Notes: generated from the sequence alone by a model not told the origin. 64,000 nt of DNA from Caenispirillum bisanense (GCF_039523075.1 NZ_BAAAEP010000011.1:1-64000); one strand, 5' to 3'. Shown: positions 26,842 through 46,328, numbered from the stretch's first letter. Numbers and translations: made by a program.

Positions 26842-27081
26842 TTATTCCGCGGTGTCCGCGACCACTTCCCAAGTCTTCGTCTTGGAAATGGGGCGGCATT
26901 CGCGAATCCGCACCACGTCGCCAATCTTGAACTGATTGGCTTCGTCGTGGGCGGCGTACTTCTTGGTGCGACGGATGAACTTCTTGTACACCGGATGCAT
27001 GAACCGGCGCTCGACCACGACCGTAACGGTCTTGTCGGTCTTGTCGCTCACCACCACACCCTGAAGAATGCGCCGAGGCAT
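26842..27081 (-). CDS. rpsQ: 30S ribosomal protein S17 (uS17)
   Basis: 79 residues. RILQGVVVSDKTDKTVTVVV and GDVVRIRECRPISKTKTWEV fit uS17. It is 22 bases downstream of rpmC. Confidence 0.97.
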   Translation of the reverse strand: MPRRILQGVVVSDKTDKTVTVVVERRFMHPVYKKFIRRTKKYAAHDEANQFKIGDVVRIRECRPISKTKTWEVVADTAE

Positions 27082-27103
27082 ACTACGTCACTCCTTCAGG
27101 AAC

Positions 27104-27307
27104 TCAGGCGCCGGGAGCCCGGCGCTGCTCGTTCAGGACCGTCTTGACCTGCGCGATCTCCTTACGAACGGAGGTCACGCGGGCGGTGTTCTCCAGCTGG
27201 CCGGAGGCCTTCTGGAAGCGCAGATTGAACTGCTCTTTCTTGAGTTCGACGAGACGGTCCTTCAGCTCGTCGACGCTCTTCGCACGGAGATCCGTGATGG
27301 ACGCCAT
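27104..27307 (-). CDS. rpmC: 50S ribosomal protein L29 (uL29)
   Basis: 67 residues, two helices: LRAKSVDELKDRLVELKKEQ and FNLRFQKASGQLENTARV are typical of this exit-tunnel protein. It is three bases after rplP. Confidence 0.97.
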   Translation of the reverse strand: MASITDLRAKSVDELKDRLVELKKEQFNLRFQKASGQLENTARVTSVRKEIAQVKTVLNEQRRAPGA

Positions 27308-27310
27308 GAT

Positions 27311-27730
27311 TTAGACCCCCTCGCCGATGCGGGCAACAAATTTCGTCTTGATCGGCAGTTTCGCCGCCGCAAGACGGAACGCCTCGCGCGCCACGTCCTC
27401 ACCGACTCCGTCGATTTCGAACATGATGCGGCCCGGGTGGATGCGGGCCACCCAGTATTCCGGCGAACCCTTACCGGAGCCCATGCGGACTTCGGCGGGC
27501 TTGCGGGACACCGGCACATCCGGGAAAACGCGGATCCACACGCGGCCCTGACGCTTCATGAAGCGGGTCATGGCGCGGCGGGCGGCTTCGATCTGGCGGG
27601 CGGTGATCCGCTCGGGCTCCACCGCCTTCAGGCCGAAGGCGCCGAAGTTGAGCGAGTAGCCGCCCTTCGCTTCGCCGTGGATGCGGCCCTTGTGCTGCTT
27701 GCGGAACTTCGTCCGTTTCGGAGAAAGCAT
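27311..27730 (-). CDS. rplP: 50S ribosomal protein L16 (uL16)
   Basis: 139 residues. MLSPKRTKFRKQHKGRIHG and GKGSPEYWVARIHPGRIMFE are conserved. It sits near the A-site and the peptidyl transferase centre. Confidence 0.98.
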   Translation of the reverse strand: MLSPKRTKFRKQHKGRIHGEAKGGYSLNFGAFGLKAVEPERITARQIEAARRAMTRFMKRQGRVWIRVFPDVPVSRKPAEVRMGSGKGSPEYWVARIHPGRIMFEIDGVGEDVAREAFRLAAAKLPIKTKFVARIGEGV

Positions 27731-27768
27731 TGCTCTACATCCCTATCGCTGACCGAAGAGGGGCCGCC

Positions 27769-28440
27769 TTAGCGGCCCGCCTCGGCGGCGCGCTTGTCCT
27801 GCGCCATCGGGTCGTGCTCGAGGACCTCACCCTTGAAGATCCAGACCTTCACACCGCAGGTGCCATAGGTGGTCTTCGCGGTGCCGACGCCATAGTCGAT
27901 GTCGGCGCGCAGGGTGTGCAGCGGCACGCGACCCTCGCGGTACCACTCGGTGCGGGCGATCTCGGCGCCGCCCAGACGGCCGGCGCAGTTGATCCGGATG
28001 CCCTGGGCGCCGAGGCGCATGGCATTCTGCACCGCGCGCTTCATGGCGCGGCGGAAGGCGACGCGGCGCTCCAGCTGCTGGGCGATGTTCTCGGCCACCA
28101 GCTGGGCGTCGAGTTCCGGCTTGCGGATCTCGACGATGTTCAGCATCACCTCGCTGCCGGTGCGCTTGGACAGTTCCTTGCGCAGCACCTCGATGTCGGC
28201 GCCCTTCTTGCCGATCACCACGCCCGGACGGGCGGTGTGAATGGTGATGCGGGCCTTCTTCGCCGGGCGCTCGATGACGATGCGCGACACGCCGGCCTGA
28301 ACCAGACGCTTCTTCAGGTAGTCGCGCAGGGCCAGGTCCTGGTGCAGCAGAGCCGGGTAGGTCTGGTCCGCGAACCAGCGGCTGTCCCACGTGCGGTTGA
28401 TGCCGACGCGCAGGCCGATCGGATTGACTTTGTGACCCAT
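27769..28440 (-). CDS. rpsC: 30S ribosomal protein S3 (uS3)
   Basis: 223 residues. MGHKVNPIGLRVGINRTWDS begins the N-terminal domain; the KH domain includes VVIGKKGADIEVLRKEL. The C-terminal domain ends in RAAEAGR. Its start shares a base with the rplV stop (TAATG). Confidence 0.98.
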   Translation of the reverse strand: MGHKVNPIGLRVGINRTWDSRWFADQTYPALLHQDLALRDYLKKRLVQAGVSRIVIERPAKKARITIHTARPGVVIGKKGADIEVLRKELSKRTGSEVMLNIVEIRKPELDAQLVAENIAQQLERRVAFRRAMKRAVQNAMRLGAQGIRINCAGRLGGAEIARTEWYREGRVPLHTLRADIDYGVGTAKTTYGTCGVKVWIFKGEVLEHDPMAQDKRAAEAGR

Positions 28441-28820
28441 TACTCAGTCTCCTCGCGCTCGCGCACCACGATGGTCAGGTTCGAGAACGGCTTCTGGATC
28501 TTGCCGACGCGACCACGGGCGCGGGCGCGCCAACGCTTCATGACGAGAGCCTTGCCCACGTAGGCCTCGGCGACGACCAGACGGTCGACGTCGAGCTGGT
28601 GGTTGTTCTCGGCGTTGGCGATGGCGCTTTCCAGAACCTTCTTCACATCGTTGGAGATGCGACGGGTGGAGAACGTGAGCGCCGACAGCGCAGCCTCGGC
28701 CGACTTGCCACGGATCATGGCAGCGACCAGGTTCAGCTTGCGCGGGCTGATGCGGATGGACGCCGAGAAGGCCTTCGCGGCGTTGTCCGGCAGAGTGCGG
28801 GGAGCGGTCTGCTTACCCAT
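28440..28820 (-). CDS. rplV: 50S ribosomal protein L22 (uL22)
   Basis: 126 residues. RISPRKLNLVAAMIRGKS and the tunnel-lining hairpin region MKRWRARARGRVGKIQKPFS are conserved. An N-terminal stretch of about 15 residues is longer than in E. coli. Confidence 0.98.
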   Translation of the reverse strand: MGKQTAPRTLPDNAAKAFSASIRISPRKLNLVAAMIRGKSAEAALSALTFSTRRISNDVKKVLESAIANAENNHQLDVDRLVVAEAYVGKALVMKRWRARARGRVGKIQKPFSNLTIVVREREETE

Positions 28821-28823
28821 CGC

Positions 28824-29102
28824 TTACTTCCTCTTCGCCTTCTTGTCCGCGGCATGGCCGTAGAACGTGCGGGTCGGCGAGAACTCGCCGAACTTGTGAC
28901 CGATCATGTTCTCGGTCACCAGCACGGGAACGAACTTCTGGCCGTTGTAGACACCGAAGGTAAGACCGACGAACTGCGGCAGGATCGTCGACCGGCGCGA
29001 CCAGGTCTTGATGACCTCGTTACGACCGGACGAACGGGCCGCCTCGGCCTTCTTGAGCAGGTACCCGTCAATGAACGGGCCTTTCCAAACAGAGCGAGCC
29101 AC
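28824..29102 (-). CDS. rpsS: 30S ribosomal protein S19 (uS19)
   Basis: 92 residues, exactly the family length. MARSVWKGPFIDGYLLKKAE and the ending EFSPTRTFYGHAADKKAKRK are diagnostic. Confidence 0.98.
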   Translation of the reverse strand: MARSVWKGPFIDGYLLKKAEAARSSGRNEVIKTWSRRSTILPQFVGLTFGVYNGQKFVPVLVTENMIGHKFGEFSPTRTFYGHAADKKAKRK

Positions 29103-29114
29103 TGGCGGCCTCCG

Positions 29115-29951
29115 TTACTTCTTCTTCGCCTGGTGACGGGTGCGCATGATGAGCTTGTCCGTCGCCTTGTTATTGCGGGTGCGCTTGCCCTTGGTCGGCT
29201 TGCCCCACGGGGTGACCGGGTGACGGCCGCCCGAAGTGCGACCTTCACCACCACCATGCGGGTGGTCGACCGGGTTCATCGCCACGCCACGGACACTCGG
29301 ACGACGACCGAGCCAGCGGTTACGACCCGCCTTGCCCAGGTTTTCGTTCTGGTTGTCCGGGTTGGACACCGCACCCACGGTGGCCATGCACTCGCCGCGG
29401 ACCATGCGCAGCTCGCCCGAGGACAGGCGGAGCTGGGCGTAGCCCTGGTCCTTGCCGATCAGCTGCGCATAGCAGCCGGCGGAACGCGCCATCTGGCCGC
29501 CCTTGCCGGCCTTCATCTCCACATTGTGGACGATGGTGCCGACCGGCATGTTCTTCAGCGGCATCGCGTTGCCCGGCTTGATGTCGGCGCGCTCGGAGGC
29601 GACCACCTGGTCACCGGCCTTCAGGCGCTGCGGCGCGAGGATGTAGGCCTGTTCGCCGTCCTCGTACGTGATCAGCGCGATGAACGCGGTGCGGTTGGGG
29701 TCGTACTCCAGGCGCTCGACAGTGGCGGGCACGTCGAACTTGGTGCGCTTGAAGTCGATCAGGCGGTAGCGCCGCTTGGCGCCGCCGCCACGGTTGAAGG
29801 CCGTGGTGCGGCCGGTGTTGTTGCGGCCGCCGCTCTTGGTCAGACCGTGGGTGAGCGCCTTGACCGGCTTGCCCTTCCACAGATCCGAACGGTCCACCAG
29901 CACCAGCTGGCGGGTGCCGGGGGTGACCGGCTTGTAATTCTTCAACGCCAT
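29115..29951 (-). CDS. rplB: 50S ribosomal protein L2 (uL2)
   Basis: 278 residues. GRNNTGRTTAFNRGGGAKRR and the C-terminal MNPVDHPHGGGEGRTSGGRH with the conserved His near the peptidyl transferase centre are present. Confidence 0.98.
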   Translation of the reverse strand: MALKNYKPVTPGTRQLVLVDRSDLWKGKPVKALTHGLTKSGGRNNTGRTTAFNRGGGAKRRYRLIDFKRTKFDVPATVERLEYDPNRTAFIALITYEDGEQAYILAPQRLKAGDQVVASERADIKPGNAMPLKNMPVGTIVHNVEMKAGKGGQMARSAGCYAQLIGKDQGYAQLRLSSGELRMVRGECMATVGAVSNPDNQNENLGKAGRNRWLGRRPSVRGVAMNPVDHPHGGGEGRTSGGRHPVTPWGKPTKGKRTRNNKATDKLIMRTRHQAKKK

Positions 29952-29955
29952 GGCG

Positions 29956-30267
29956 TCACACTCCCGTGGTCACGTCGATGGTGTGGCCCTCGGCGAGGGT
30001 CACGACCGCCTTCTTGACGTCGCTGCGACGACCGAGGGTGCCCTTGAACCGCTTGGTCTTGCCCTTCTGGATCAGGGTGTTGACCGCGGTCACCTTCACA
30101 TTGAACACGCCTTCGACGGCCGCCTTGATCTCCGGCTTGGAGGCATTCAGCGGGACGCGGAACGTAACCTGGTTGTGCTCAGAGCCCATGGTCGCCTTTT
30201 CGGTGATGACCGGGGCCTTGATCAGGTCGTACATGCGTTCCTTGCTCACAGTGACCTGCTTGCTCAT
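29956..30267 (-). CDS. rplW: 50S ribosomal protein L23 (uL23)
   Basis: 103 residues. DLIKAPVITEKATMGSEHNQ and the flexible loop ending KGTLGRRSDVKKAVVTL are typical. It forms the docking site for trigger factor and SRP at the tunnel exit. The start overlaps the rplD stop (ATGA). Confidence 0.98.
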   Translation of the reverse strand: MSKQVTVSKERMYDLIKAPVITEKATMGSEHNQVTFRVPLNASKPEIKAAVEGVFNVKVTAVNTLIQKGKTKRFKGTLGRRSDVKKAVVTLAEGHTIDVTTGV

Positions 30268-30881
30268 TTCAGGCGCTCCTCGAGCTTCTCGACCGCGGCC
30301 TTGGTCAGGACCAGGGTGTCGCGGCGCAGGATGTCGTAGACGTTGGCGCCCTGCTGCGGCAGGACGTCGATGCCGACGATGTTGCGGGCGGCGCGGGAGA
30401 ACTGCTCGTTCACCTGCTCGCCATCGATGATGAGCACCGAAGTCCAGCCGAGAGCCTTGAACTTGGCGGCAAGCTCCTTGGTCTTGGCGACGTCGGCGGC
30501 GGTGTCGAGCACCACCAGCTTGCCGTCCTTCGCCTTCGCCGAGAGCGCCGTCTTCAGGCCCAGCTTGCGGACCTTCTTCGGCAGATCATGGGCGTGAGAA
30601 CGCACGACCGGCCCAAAGATCGTCGCACCACCACGGTACTGCGGGCTGCGCAGCGAGCCCTGACGGGCGTGGCCCGTACCCTTCTGCTTGTAGGGCTTCT
30701 TGGTGGTGCCGGAGATCTCGGAGATCCCCTTCGTCTTGTGGGTACCGGCCTGTCGCTTGGCCAGCTGCCAGCGGACCACGCGATGCAAAAGGTCGCCGCG
30801 GACGTCGAGGCCGAAGATGTCTTCGGCCAGTTCGACAGAGCCGGCGCTCTTGTTGTCCAGAGTGATAACGTCAACCTTCAT
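30264..30881 (-). CDS. rplD: 50S ribosomal protein L4 (uL4)
   Basis: 205 residues. The long tunnel loop TKKPYKQKGTGHARQGSLRS is intact. L4 autoregulates the S10 operon in E. coli; a hairpin upstream of rpsJ is present here but its role is unproved. Confidence 0.98.
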   Translation of the reverse strand: MKVDVITLDNKSAGSVELAEDIFGLDVRGDLLHRVVRWQLAKRQAGTHKTKGISEISGTTKKPYKQKGTGHARQGSLRSPQYRGGATIFGPVVRSHAHDLPKKVRKLGLKTALSAKAKDGKLVVLDTAADVAKTKELAAKFKALGWTSVLIIDGEQVNEQFSRAARNIVGIDVLPQQGANVYDILRRDTLVLTKAAVEKLEERLK

Positions 30882-30887
30882 GGCCGA

Positions 30888-31634
30888 TTATTCCTTGCTT
30901 TCACCTTCGCCGGCGTCCGAGGCGGGAGCCTCTTCGGCAGGCGTGGCAGCCGCGGAGGCGGCAGCCTTGATGCCGGCAGGCATCGGAAGCTCAACCTTGG
31001 CCGGCTTCTTCACGGCGTCACGGACCAGAACCCAGCCACCAGCGTGGCCCGGCACGGAGCCGCGCACCAGGATCAGACCGCGGTCCTCATCGGTGGAGTA
31101 CACGGTCAGGTTCTGAGTGGTCACGCGCTCGACACCCAGGTGACCGGCCATCTTCTTGCCCTTGAACACCTTGCCGGGGTCCTGGCGCTGACCGGTAGAG
31201 CCGTGCGAACGGTGAGAAACGGACACGCCGTGCGTCGCTTCAAGGCCACGGAAGTTGTGGCGCTTCATGCCGCCGGCGAAGCCCTTGCCGATGCTGATGC
31301 CCGTGACGTCGACGAACTGGCCGGCGACGAAGTGGGCAGCGGACAGCTCGGCGCCGACCTCGACGAGGGCGTCTTCGGTCACACGGAACTCCGCCAGCTT
31401 GCGCTTCGGCTCGACCTTGGCAGCGGCGAAGTGGCCGCGCATGGCCTTGGAGACGTTCTTGACCTTGACCTTGCCCGCGCCGAGCTGGAGCGCGACGTAG
31501 CCGTCCTTTTCAATGGAGCGCTGGGCGACGACCTGGAGGCCATCAACCTTCAGCACGGTGACCGGCACGTGTTCACCCGCATCGTTGTACATGCGGGTCA
31601 TGCCGACCTTCTGAGCGATAAGACCGGTGCGCAT
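30888..31634 (-). CDS. rplC: 50S ribosomal protein L3 (uL3)
   Basis: 248 residues, longer than E. coli L3 (about 209) because of an Ala/Glu-rich acidic C-terminal extension from about residue 212. Core MRTGLIAQKVGMTRMYND and the site of Gln methylation in STGQRQDPGKVFKGKKMAGH are present. Such tails are common in alphaproteobacteria. Confidence 0.98.
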   Translation of the reverse strand: MRTGLIAQKVGMTRMYNDAGEHVPVTVLKVDGLQVVAQRSIEKDGYVALQLGAGKVKVKNVSKAMRGHFAAAKVEPKRKLAEFRVTEDALVEVGAELSAAHFVAGQFVDVTGISIGKGFAGGMKRHNFRGLEATHGVSVSHRSHGSTGQRQDPGKVFKGKKMAGHLGVERVTTQNLTVYSTDEDRGLILVRGSVPGHAGGWVLVRDAVKKPAKVELPMPAGIKAAASAAATPAEEAPASDAGEGESKE

Positions 31635-31646
31635 CGTACCTGTCCC

Positions 31647-31955
<309 letters not shown>

Positions 31956-31977
31956 CTTGGCAATCCGTAATGGAAGC

Positions 31978-32011
31978 GGCGCCCTGGTCCCGGTCGCGGG
32001 ACCAGGGCGCC
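31978..32011 (-). terminator. 15-bp hairpin between tuf and rpsJ
   Basis: Perfect 15-bp inverted repeat (31978-31992 and 31997-32011) with a 4-base loop GTCG, 26 bases after the tuf stop and 23 before the rpsJ start. No U-tract follows. It could end part of the str transcript, attenuate the S10 operon or direct RNA cleavage. Confidence 0.55.
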
Positions 32012-32036
32012 CGCCTGAAAGAAGTGAGTCGCGGTC

Positions 32037-33227
<1,191 letters not shown>

Positions 33228-33267
33228 TTTCTCGATCTCTCCAGCTTCGCAATCTGCGACGGCGGCC

Positions 33268-35358
33268 TTAGCCGGCCATCTTGGCGCGGATTTCATCCGA
33301 GACGTTGCTCGGGACTTCCGCGTAGTGGTCGAACAGCATGGTGTACTGCGCGCGGCCCTGCGACATGGAACGCAGGTTGTTCACATAGCCGAACATGTTG
33401 GCCAGCGGCACCATGGCGGAAACCACGCGGGCGATGCCGCGCTGGTCCATGCCGGACACCTGGCCGCGGCGGCTGTTCAGGTCGCCGATGATGTCGCCCA
33501 TGTACTCTTCCGGCGTCACCACTTCGACCTTCATGATCGGCTCAAGCAGCTTCGGACCGCACTTCGGAATACCTTCGCGGAACGCGGCGCGGGCGGCGAT
33601 TTCGAACGCCATGACGCTCGAGTCGACGTCGTGGTAGGCGCCTTCCACCAGGGTGGCCTTCACCTTGGTGACCGGGAAGCCGGCCAGCACGCCCGAATCG
33701 GTGGACGACTTCAGGCCCTTTTCCACGCCCGGGACGTATTCCTTCGGCACCGAGCCGCCGACCACGGCGTTCGTGAACACGAATTCATCACCATCGGGGT
33801 TCGGTTCGAACTTGATGACGACCTTCGCGAACTGACCCGAACCACCCGTCTGCTTCTTGTGGGTGTATTCGATGGTCTGCGCCTTGGAGATGGTCTCGCG
33901 GTAGGCCACCTGCGGGGCGCCCACGTTGCAGTCCACCTTGAACTCGCGACGCATGCGGTCGACGATGATTTCGAGGTGCAGTTCGCCCATGCCCTTGATG
34001 ACCGTCTGGCCCGACTCCTGGTCGGTGCTGACGCGGAAGGACGGGTCTTCGGCGGCCAGGCGAGCCAGGGCCATACCCATCTTTTCCATGTCGGCCTTGG
34101 TCTTCGGCTCGACGGCAACCTCGATCACCGGGTCCGGGAATTCCATGCGCTCAAGGATGATCGGCTTGGCCGGATCGCAGAGCGTATCGCCGGTGGTGGT
34201 GTCCTTCAGACCGACGATGGCGACGATGTCGCCGGCGGCGGCCCACTTGATTTCTTCACGGTTGTTGGCGTGCATGAGCAGCATGCGGCCGATGCGCTCG
34301 CGCTTTTCCTTCACCGTGTTCTGCACGTAGGAACCGCTTTCCACCGTGCCCGAGTAGATGCGGGCGAAGGTCAGCGAACCGACGAACGGGTCGTTCATGA
34401 TCTTGAACGCCAGCGCCGAGAACGGCGCCGCATCGTCGGTCTCACGGCTGTCTTCGGTCTCGCCGTCCAGCAGCACGCCCTTCACCGCCGGCACGTCGAG
34501 CGGCGACGGCAGGTAGTTGATGACGGCGTCCAGCATGGTCTGCACGCCCTTGTTCTTGAAGGACGAGCCGCACAGGACCGGCGTGAAGGCCATGCCGATG
34601 GTGCCCTTGCGGATGAGCTTGTTCAGCTCTTCCTCGGACGGCGCGGTGCCATCGGTCAGGTAGGCATCCAGGGCGGCATCGTCCTGCTCGACGGCAGCTT
34701 CGATCAGCGCCTCGCGGTATTCCTGCGCCTTGTCGGCGAGGTCAGCCGGGATGTCGGTGTATTCGTAGGCCGCGCCCAGGTCGTCACCCTTCCAGATGAC
34801 GGCCTGCATCTTCACCAGGTCGACGATGCCGGTGAAGTCGGCTTCGGTGCCGATCGGCAGGTTGATGACCAGCGGATGCGCACCCAGGCGATCCTTGATC
34901 ATGTCGACGCAGCGGTAGAAGTTGGCGCCCATGCGGTCCATCTTGTTGACGAAGCACATGCGCGGCACGTTGTACTTGTCGGCCTGACGCCACACCGTCT
35001 CGGACTGCGGCTCGACGCCGGCCACCGAGTCGAAGACCGTCACGGCGCCATCGAGCACACGCAGGGAACGTTCGACTTCAATGGTGAAGTCGACGTGGCC
35101 CGGGGTGTCGATGATGTTGATGCGGTGCTCTTTCCAGAATGCAGTCGTCGCAGCGGAGGTGATCGTAATGCCACGCTCCTGCTCCTGCTCCATCCAGTCC
35201 ATGGTGGCGGTGCCTTCATGGACTTCACCGATCTTGTGCGACTTGCCCGTGTAATACAGGATTCGCTCAGTGGTGGTCGTCTTGCCGGCATCGATGTGGG
35301 CCATGATGCCGATGTTGCGGTACCGCTCAAGCGGGGTTTCGCGTTTCATTTCGCTCAC
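33268..35358 (-). CDS. fusA: Elongation factor G
   Basis: Translocase GTPase of 696 residues. G1 AHIDAGKTTTTERIL, G3 DTPGHVDFTIEVERSL and G4 NKMDRMGA are intact, followed by domains II-V (KVEVVTPEEYMGDIIGDLNS near the C-terminus). It lies between rpsG and tuf in the str operon. Confidence 0.99.
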   Translation of the reverse strand: MSEMKRETPLERYRNIGIMAHIDAGKTTTTERILYYTGKSHKIGEVHEGTATMDWMEQEQERGITITSAATTAFWKEHRINIIDTPGHVDFTIEVERSLRVLDGAVTVFDSVAGVEPQSETVWRQADKYNVPRMCFVNKMDRMGANFYRCVDMIKDRLGAHPLVINLPIGTEADFTGIVDLVKMQAVIWKGDDLGAAYEYTDIPADLADKAQEYREALIEAAVEQDDAALDAYLTDGTAPSEEELNKLIRKGTIGMAFTPVLCGSSFKNKGVQTMLDAVINYLPSPLDVPAVKGVLLDGETEDSRETDDAAPFSALAFKIMNDPFVGSLTFARIYSGTVESGSYVQNTVKEKRERIGRMLLMHANNREEIKWAAAGDIVAIVGLKDTTTGDTLCDPAKPIILERMEFPDPVIEVAVEPKTKADMEKMGMALARLAAEDPSFRVSTDQESGQTVIKGMGELHLEIIVDRMRREFKVDCNVGAPQVAYRETISKAQTIEYTHKKQTGGSGQFAKVVIKFEPNPDGDEFVFTNAVVGGSVPKEYVPGVEKGLKSSTDSGVLAGFPVTKVKATLVEGAYHDVDSSVMAFEIAARAAFREGIPKCGPKLLEPIMKVEVVTPEEYMGDIIGDLNSRRGQVSGMDQRGIARVVSAMVPLANMFGYVNNLRSMSQGRAQYTMLFDHYAEVPSNVSDEIRAKMAG

Positions 35359-35391
35359 TCTTCGCTGCGTGTCTGCGTCGGAGCGCCGGCG

Positions 35392-35859
35392 TTACCAGCG
35401 GTAGTGCGAGAAGGCCTTGTTGGCTTCAGCCATACGATGGGTGTCTTCACGCTTCTTGACGGCGCCGCCACGATTGTTGACGGCATCCATCAGCTCGCCG
35501 AACAGACGGTCGACCATGGTGGTCTCCGAACGCTTGCGAGCGAAATCGGTGATCCAGCGGAAGGCCAGCGCCTGACGACGCTCGGTACGCACTTCCACGG
35601 GCACCTGGTAGGTCGCACCACCGACGCGGCGGGAGCGGACTTCGACGGCCGGCTTCACGTTGTCCACGGCATCGTGGAACATCTGCACCGGGTCACCGCC
35701 CTTGGCAGCCAGACGGTCGAGAGCGCCGTAGACGATCTTCTCGGCCACGCCCTTCTTGCCGTCGAGCATGATGTTGTTGATGAACTTCGCGATGACCACA
35801 TCGCCGAACTTCGCGTCCGGCAGGACCTCGCGCTTAACCGCTGCGCGGCGACGAGACAT
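35392..35859 (-). CDS. rpsG: 30S ribosomal protein S7 (uS7)
   Basis: 155 residues. MSRRRAAVKREVLPDAKFGD and GGATYQVPVEVRTERRQALA are conserved. S7 nucleates the 30S head. It follows rpsL by 15 bases. Confidence 0.98.
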   Translation of the reverse strand: MSRRRAAVKREVLPDAKFGDVVIAKFINNIMLDGKKGVAEKIVYGALDRLAAKGGDPVQMFHDAVDNVKPAVEVRSRRVGGATYQVPVEVRTERRQALAFRWITDFARKRSETTMVDRLFGELMDAVNNRGGAVKKREDTHRMAEANKAFSHYRW

Positions 35860-35874
35860 GGTTCTGCTTCCCTC

Positions 35875-36246
35875 TTACTTCGGACGCTTCGCGCCGTACT
35901 TGGAACGACGCTGGCGGCGGTCCTTGACGCCCTGGGTGTCCAGGGTACCGCGGATGATGTGGTAGCGAACGCCAGGCAAGTCCTTGACGCGGCCGCCGCG
36001 GATCATCACCACGGAGTGTTCCTGCAGGTTGTGACCTTCGCCGGGGATGTACGAGGTGACCTCGTAGCCGTTGGTCAGGCGCACGCGCGCCACCTTACGA
36101 AGGGCCGAGTTCGGCTTCTTCGGGGTGGTGGTGTAGACGCGGGTGCAAACACCGCGCTTCTGCGGGCACGCCTGCATGGCCGGAACCTTGTTGCGCTTAA
36201 CCGGCGCTTCGCGGCCCATGCGGATCAACTGGTTGATCGTAGGCAT
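35875..36246 (-). CDS. rpsL: 30S ribosomal protein S12 (uS12)
   Basis: 123 residues from ATG 36246 (MPTINQLIRMGREAPVKRNK). TTPKKPNSALRKVARVRLTN carries the wild-type Lys at the streptomycin site, and VKDLPGVRYH carries the Asp that RimO methylthiolates. Longer in-frame starts upstream lack the conserved N-terminus. First gene of the str operon, behind a strong promoter. Confidence 0.98.
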   Translation of the reverse strand: MPTINQLIRMGREAPVKRNKVPAMQACPQKRGVCTRVYTTTPKKPNSALRKVARVRLTNGYEVTSYIPGEGHNLQEHSVVMIRGGRVKDLPGVRYHIIRGTLDTQGVKDRRQRRSKYGAKRPK

Positions 36247-36458
36247 TAACCTTCCCTTTTTCTCACGCTCTTGCGCAACCGATTCGCAGGCGCGACCAAG
36301 ACAAAAAACCCATAGGACCATCCCCTAGCTCAGGAGGTCCGGTGGGCATTTCCCCGTGGTCCGGCCTCGTCCCGGCGGACCCTATGGAAATATCGTGCCG
36401 GATCACCGCGTCTGAAGCGCCATCTGCGCTTCACCACCGGCGGCCCGATGAGGGCGGA

Positions 36459-36487
36459 ATACTAGTGACGGTACCCCACCCCGTCAA
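36459..36487 (-). promoter_or_regulatory. Promoter of the str operon (rpsL-rpsG-fusA-tuf)
   Basis: On the minus strand TTGACG (36482-36487), a 17-base spacer, TAGTAT (36459-36464). Transcription would start near 36452, giving a leader of about 205 bases before rpsL. The leader has GC-rich inverted repeats (for example GGACC/GGTCC near 36316-36340) but no known motif. Confidence 0.7.
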
Positions 36488-36534
36488 GGGAAAGAATCAG
36501 CGTTTCCGCCGCGTTCAGCCCCTTGCAAAGCGAA

Positions 36535-36563
36535 CCGGGACGCCCCGCTGGGGAGCGTCCCGG
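36535..36563 (-). terminator. Terminator-like hairpin after rpoC
   Basis: 9-bp perfect stem CCGGGACGC/GCGTCCCGG with an inner CCC/GGG, 80 bases downstream of the rpoC stop and just before the str promoter. On the minus strand it is followed by TTCGCTTTG, a weak U-rich stretch. Confidence 0.55.
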
Positions 36564-36642
36564 AGTCGCATCAGGCTTTGTGCCGAGTCCCGCCGCCGTT
36601 CCGAAGGTCGGGCGGAGCGGGATGCGGCACCCTGCCCGTCCC

Positions 36643-41133
<4,491 letters not shown>

Positions 41134-41290
41134 GCCTACTCTCCCGCTGCGGTCGGCGGACGGGGACCTGCCCTGCCCGTGGCGATCGCGCCGTCCGCGT
41201 TCCACAAAGTATGGCGACCGATGAGGGCCGGCCGCCGGGGCCTAGAGTGTGGGGAGCGGGACAGCGTCCCGCAACCCGTTGCGCTTGCTA

Positions 41291-45463
<4,173 letters not shown>

Positions 45464-45865
45464 TGCCGCTCCTCGTCTCTCTGACGCGTTGGTCAGGCGC
45501 GACCCGTTCCCCGTCGTGCGCGCGATGACGGGACAGCGGCCGCGCGAACCGGCGGAGGAGGCCGACCAACCAAGGCCCCGTCCACCCGGCACACCCGTTT
45601 CCTCCACACGATCCCGCGCCGCGGCGGCGGGGGGCGGAGGAGCGGGCGGCCCGCAAGCGAAATCCGCAGGTATCTAGTGCGATGCGAGCGTTTCGCACCA
45701 CCCCATGCGGATTTCGGCTGCGGGCCGATTGCATTCACCGCAGACCGGAACGCCGCAGCGACCCGATCCGAAGCAGAAACATCGGCGGGCCGGAGGGTGA
45801 CGCCCTCCCCTTCCAGGGAGGGCATCGCCCTTCCGGCCCAGTCAGCCGAAGATGGCTAAGCTGAA
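45464..45865 (-). other. 402-base rplL-rpoB gap with an inverted repeat
   Basis: No gene seen. It contains GCCCTCCC/GGGAGGGC (45802-45809 and 45816-45823), a strong stem 43 bases after the rplL stop, without a U-tract. In E. coli the rplL-rpoB gap holds an attenuator and an RNase III site; the position here is the same, so this stem is a candidate partial terminator. No clear promoter seen. Confidence 0.45.
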
Positions 45866-46243
45866 TTACTTCAGCTCGACCTTGGCGCCAGCTTCTTCAA
45901 GCTGCTTCTTGATCTTCTCGGCTTCGTCCTTGGTCGCGCCTTCCTTCACGGGCTTCGGAGCGCCTTCGACGAGGTCCTTGGCTTCCTTCAGGCCCAGGCC
46001 GGTGATGGCGCGGACTTCCTTAATGACGTTGATCTTCTTGTCGCCGGCGTCGGCGAGGATCACGTCGAACTCGGTCTTCTCTTCAGCGGCGGCGGCCGGA
46101 GCGGCACCACCGGCAACGGCGGCGACGGCGACCGGAGCGGCGGCGGAAACGCCCCACTTCTCTTCCAGCAGCTTGGACAGCTCGGCGGCTTCCAGAACGG
46201 TCAGGGCGGACAGGTCGTCGACGAGCTTGGCGAGATCGGCCAT
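45866..46243 (-). CDS. rplL: 50S ribosomal protein L7/L12 (bL12)
   Basis: 125 residues: N-terminal dimerisation region, Ala/Gly hinge (VAAVAGGAAPAAAAEEKTEF) and C-terminal factor-binding domain with GLGLKEAKDLVEGAPKPVKE. It is the stalk protein that recruits elongation factors. Confidence 0.98.
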   Translation of the reverse strand: MADLAKLVDDLSALTVLEAAELSKLLEEKWGVSAAAPVAVAAVAGGAAPAAAAEEKTEFDVILADAGDKKINVIKEVRAITGLGLKEAKDLVEGAPKPVKEGATKDEAEKIKKQLEEAGAKVELK

Positions 46244-46328
46244 TTTACTCTTTCTCCTGAGGTATCAGACGGCCCGCGGCAGTGTGTCGGGGCGGGCCGC
46301 TTGGTGTGGTATGTGAAAGGGGCGAGCC

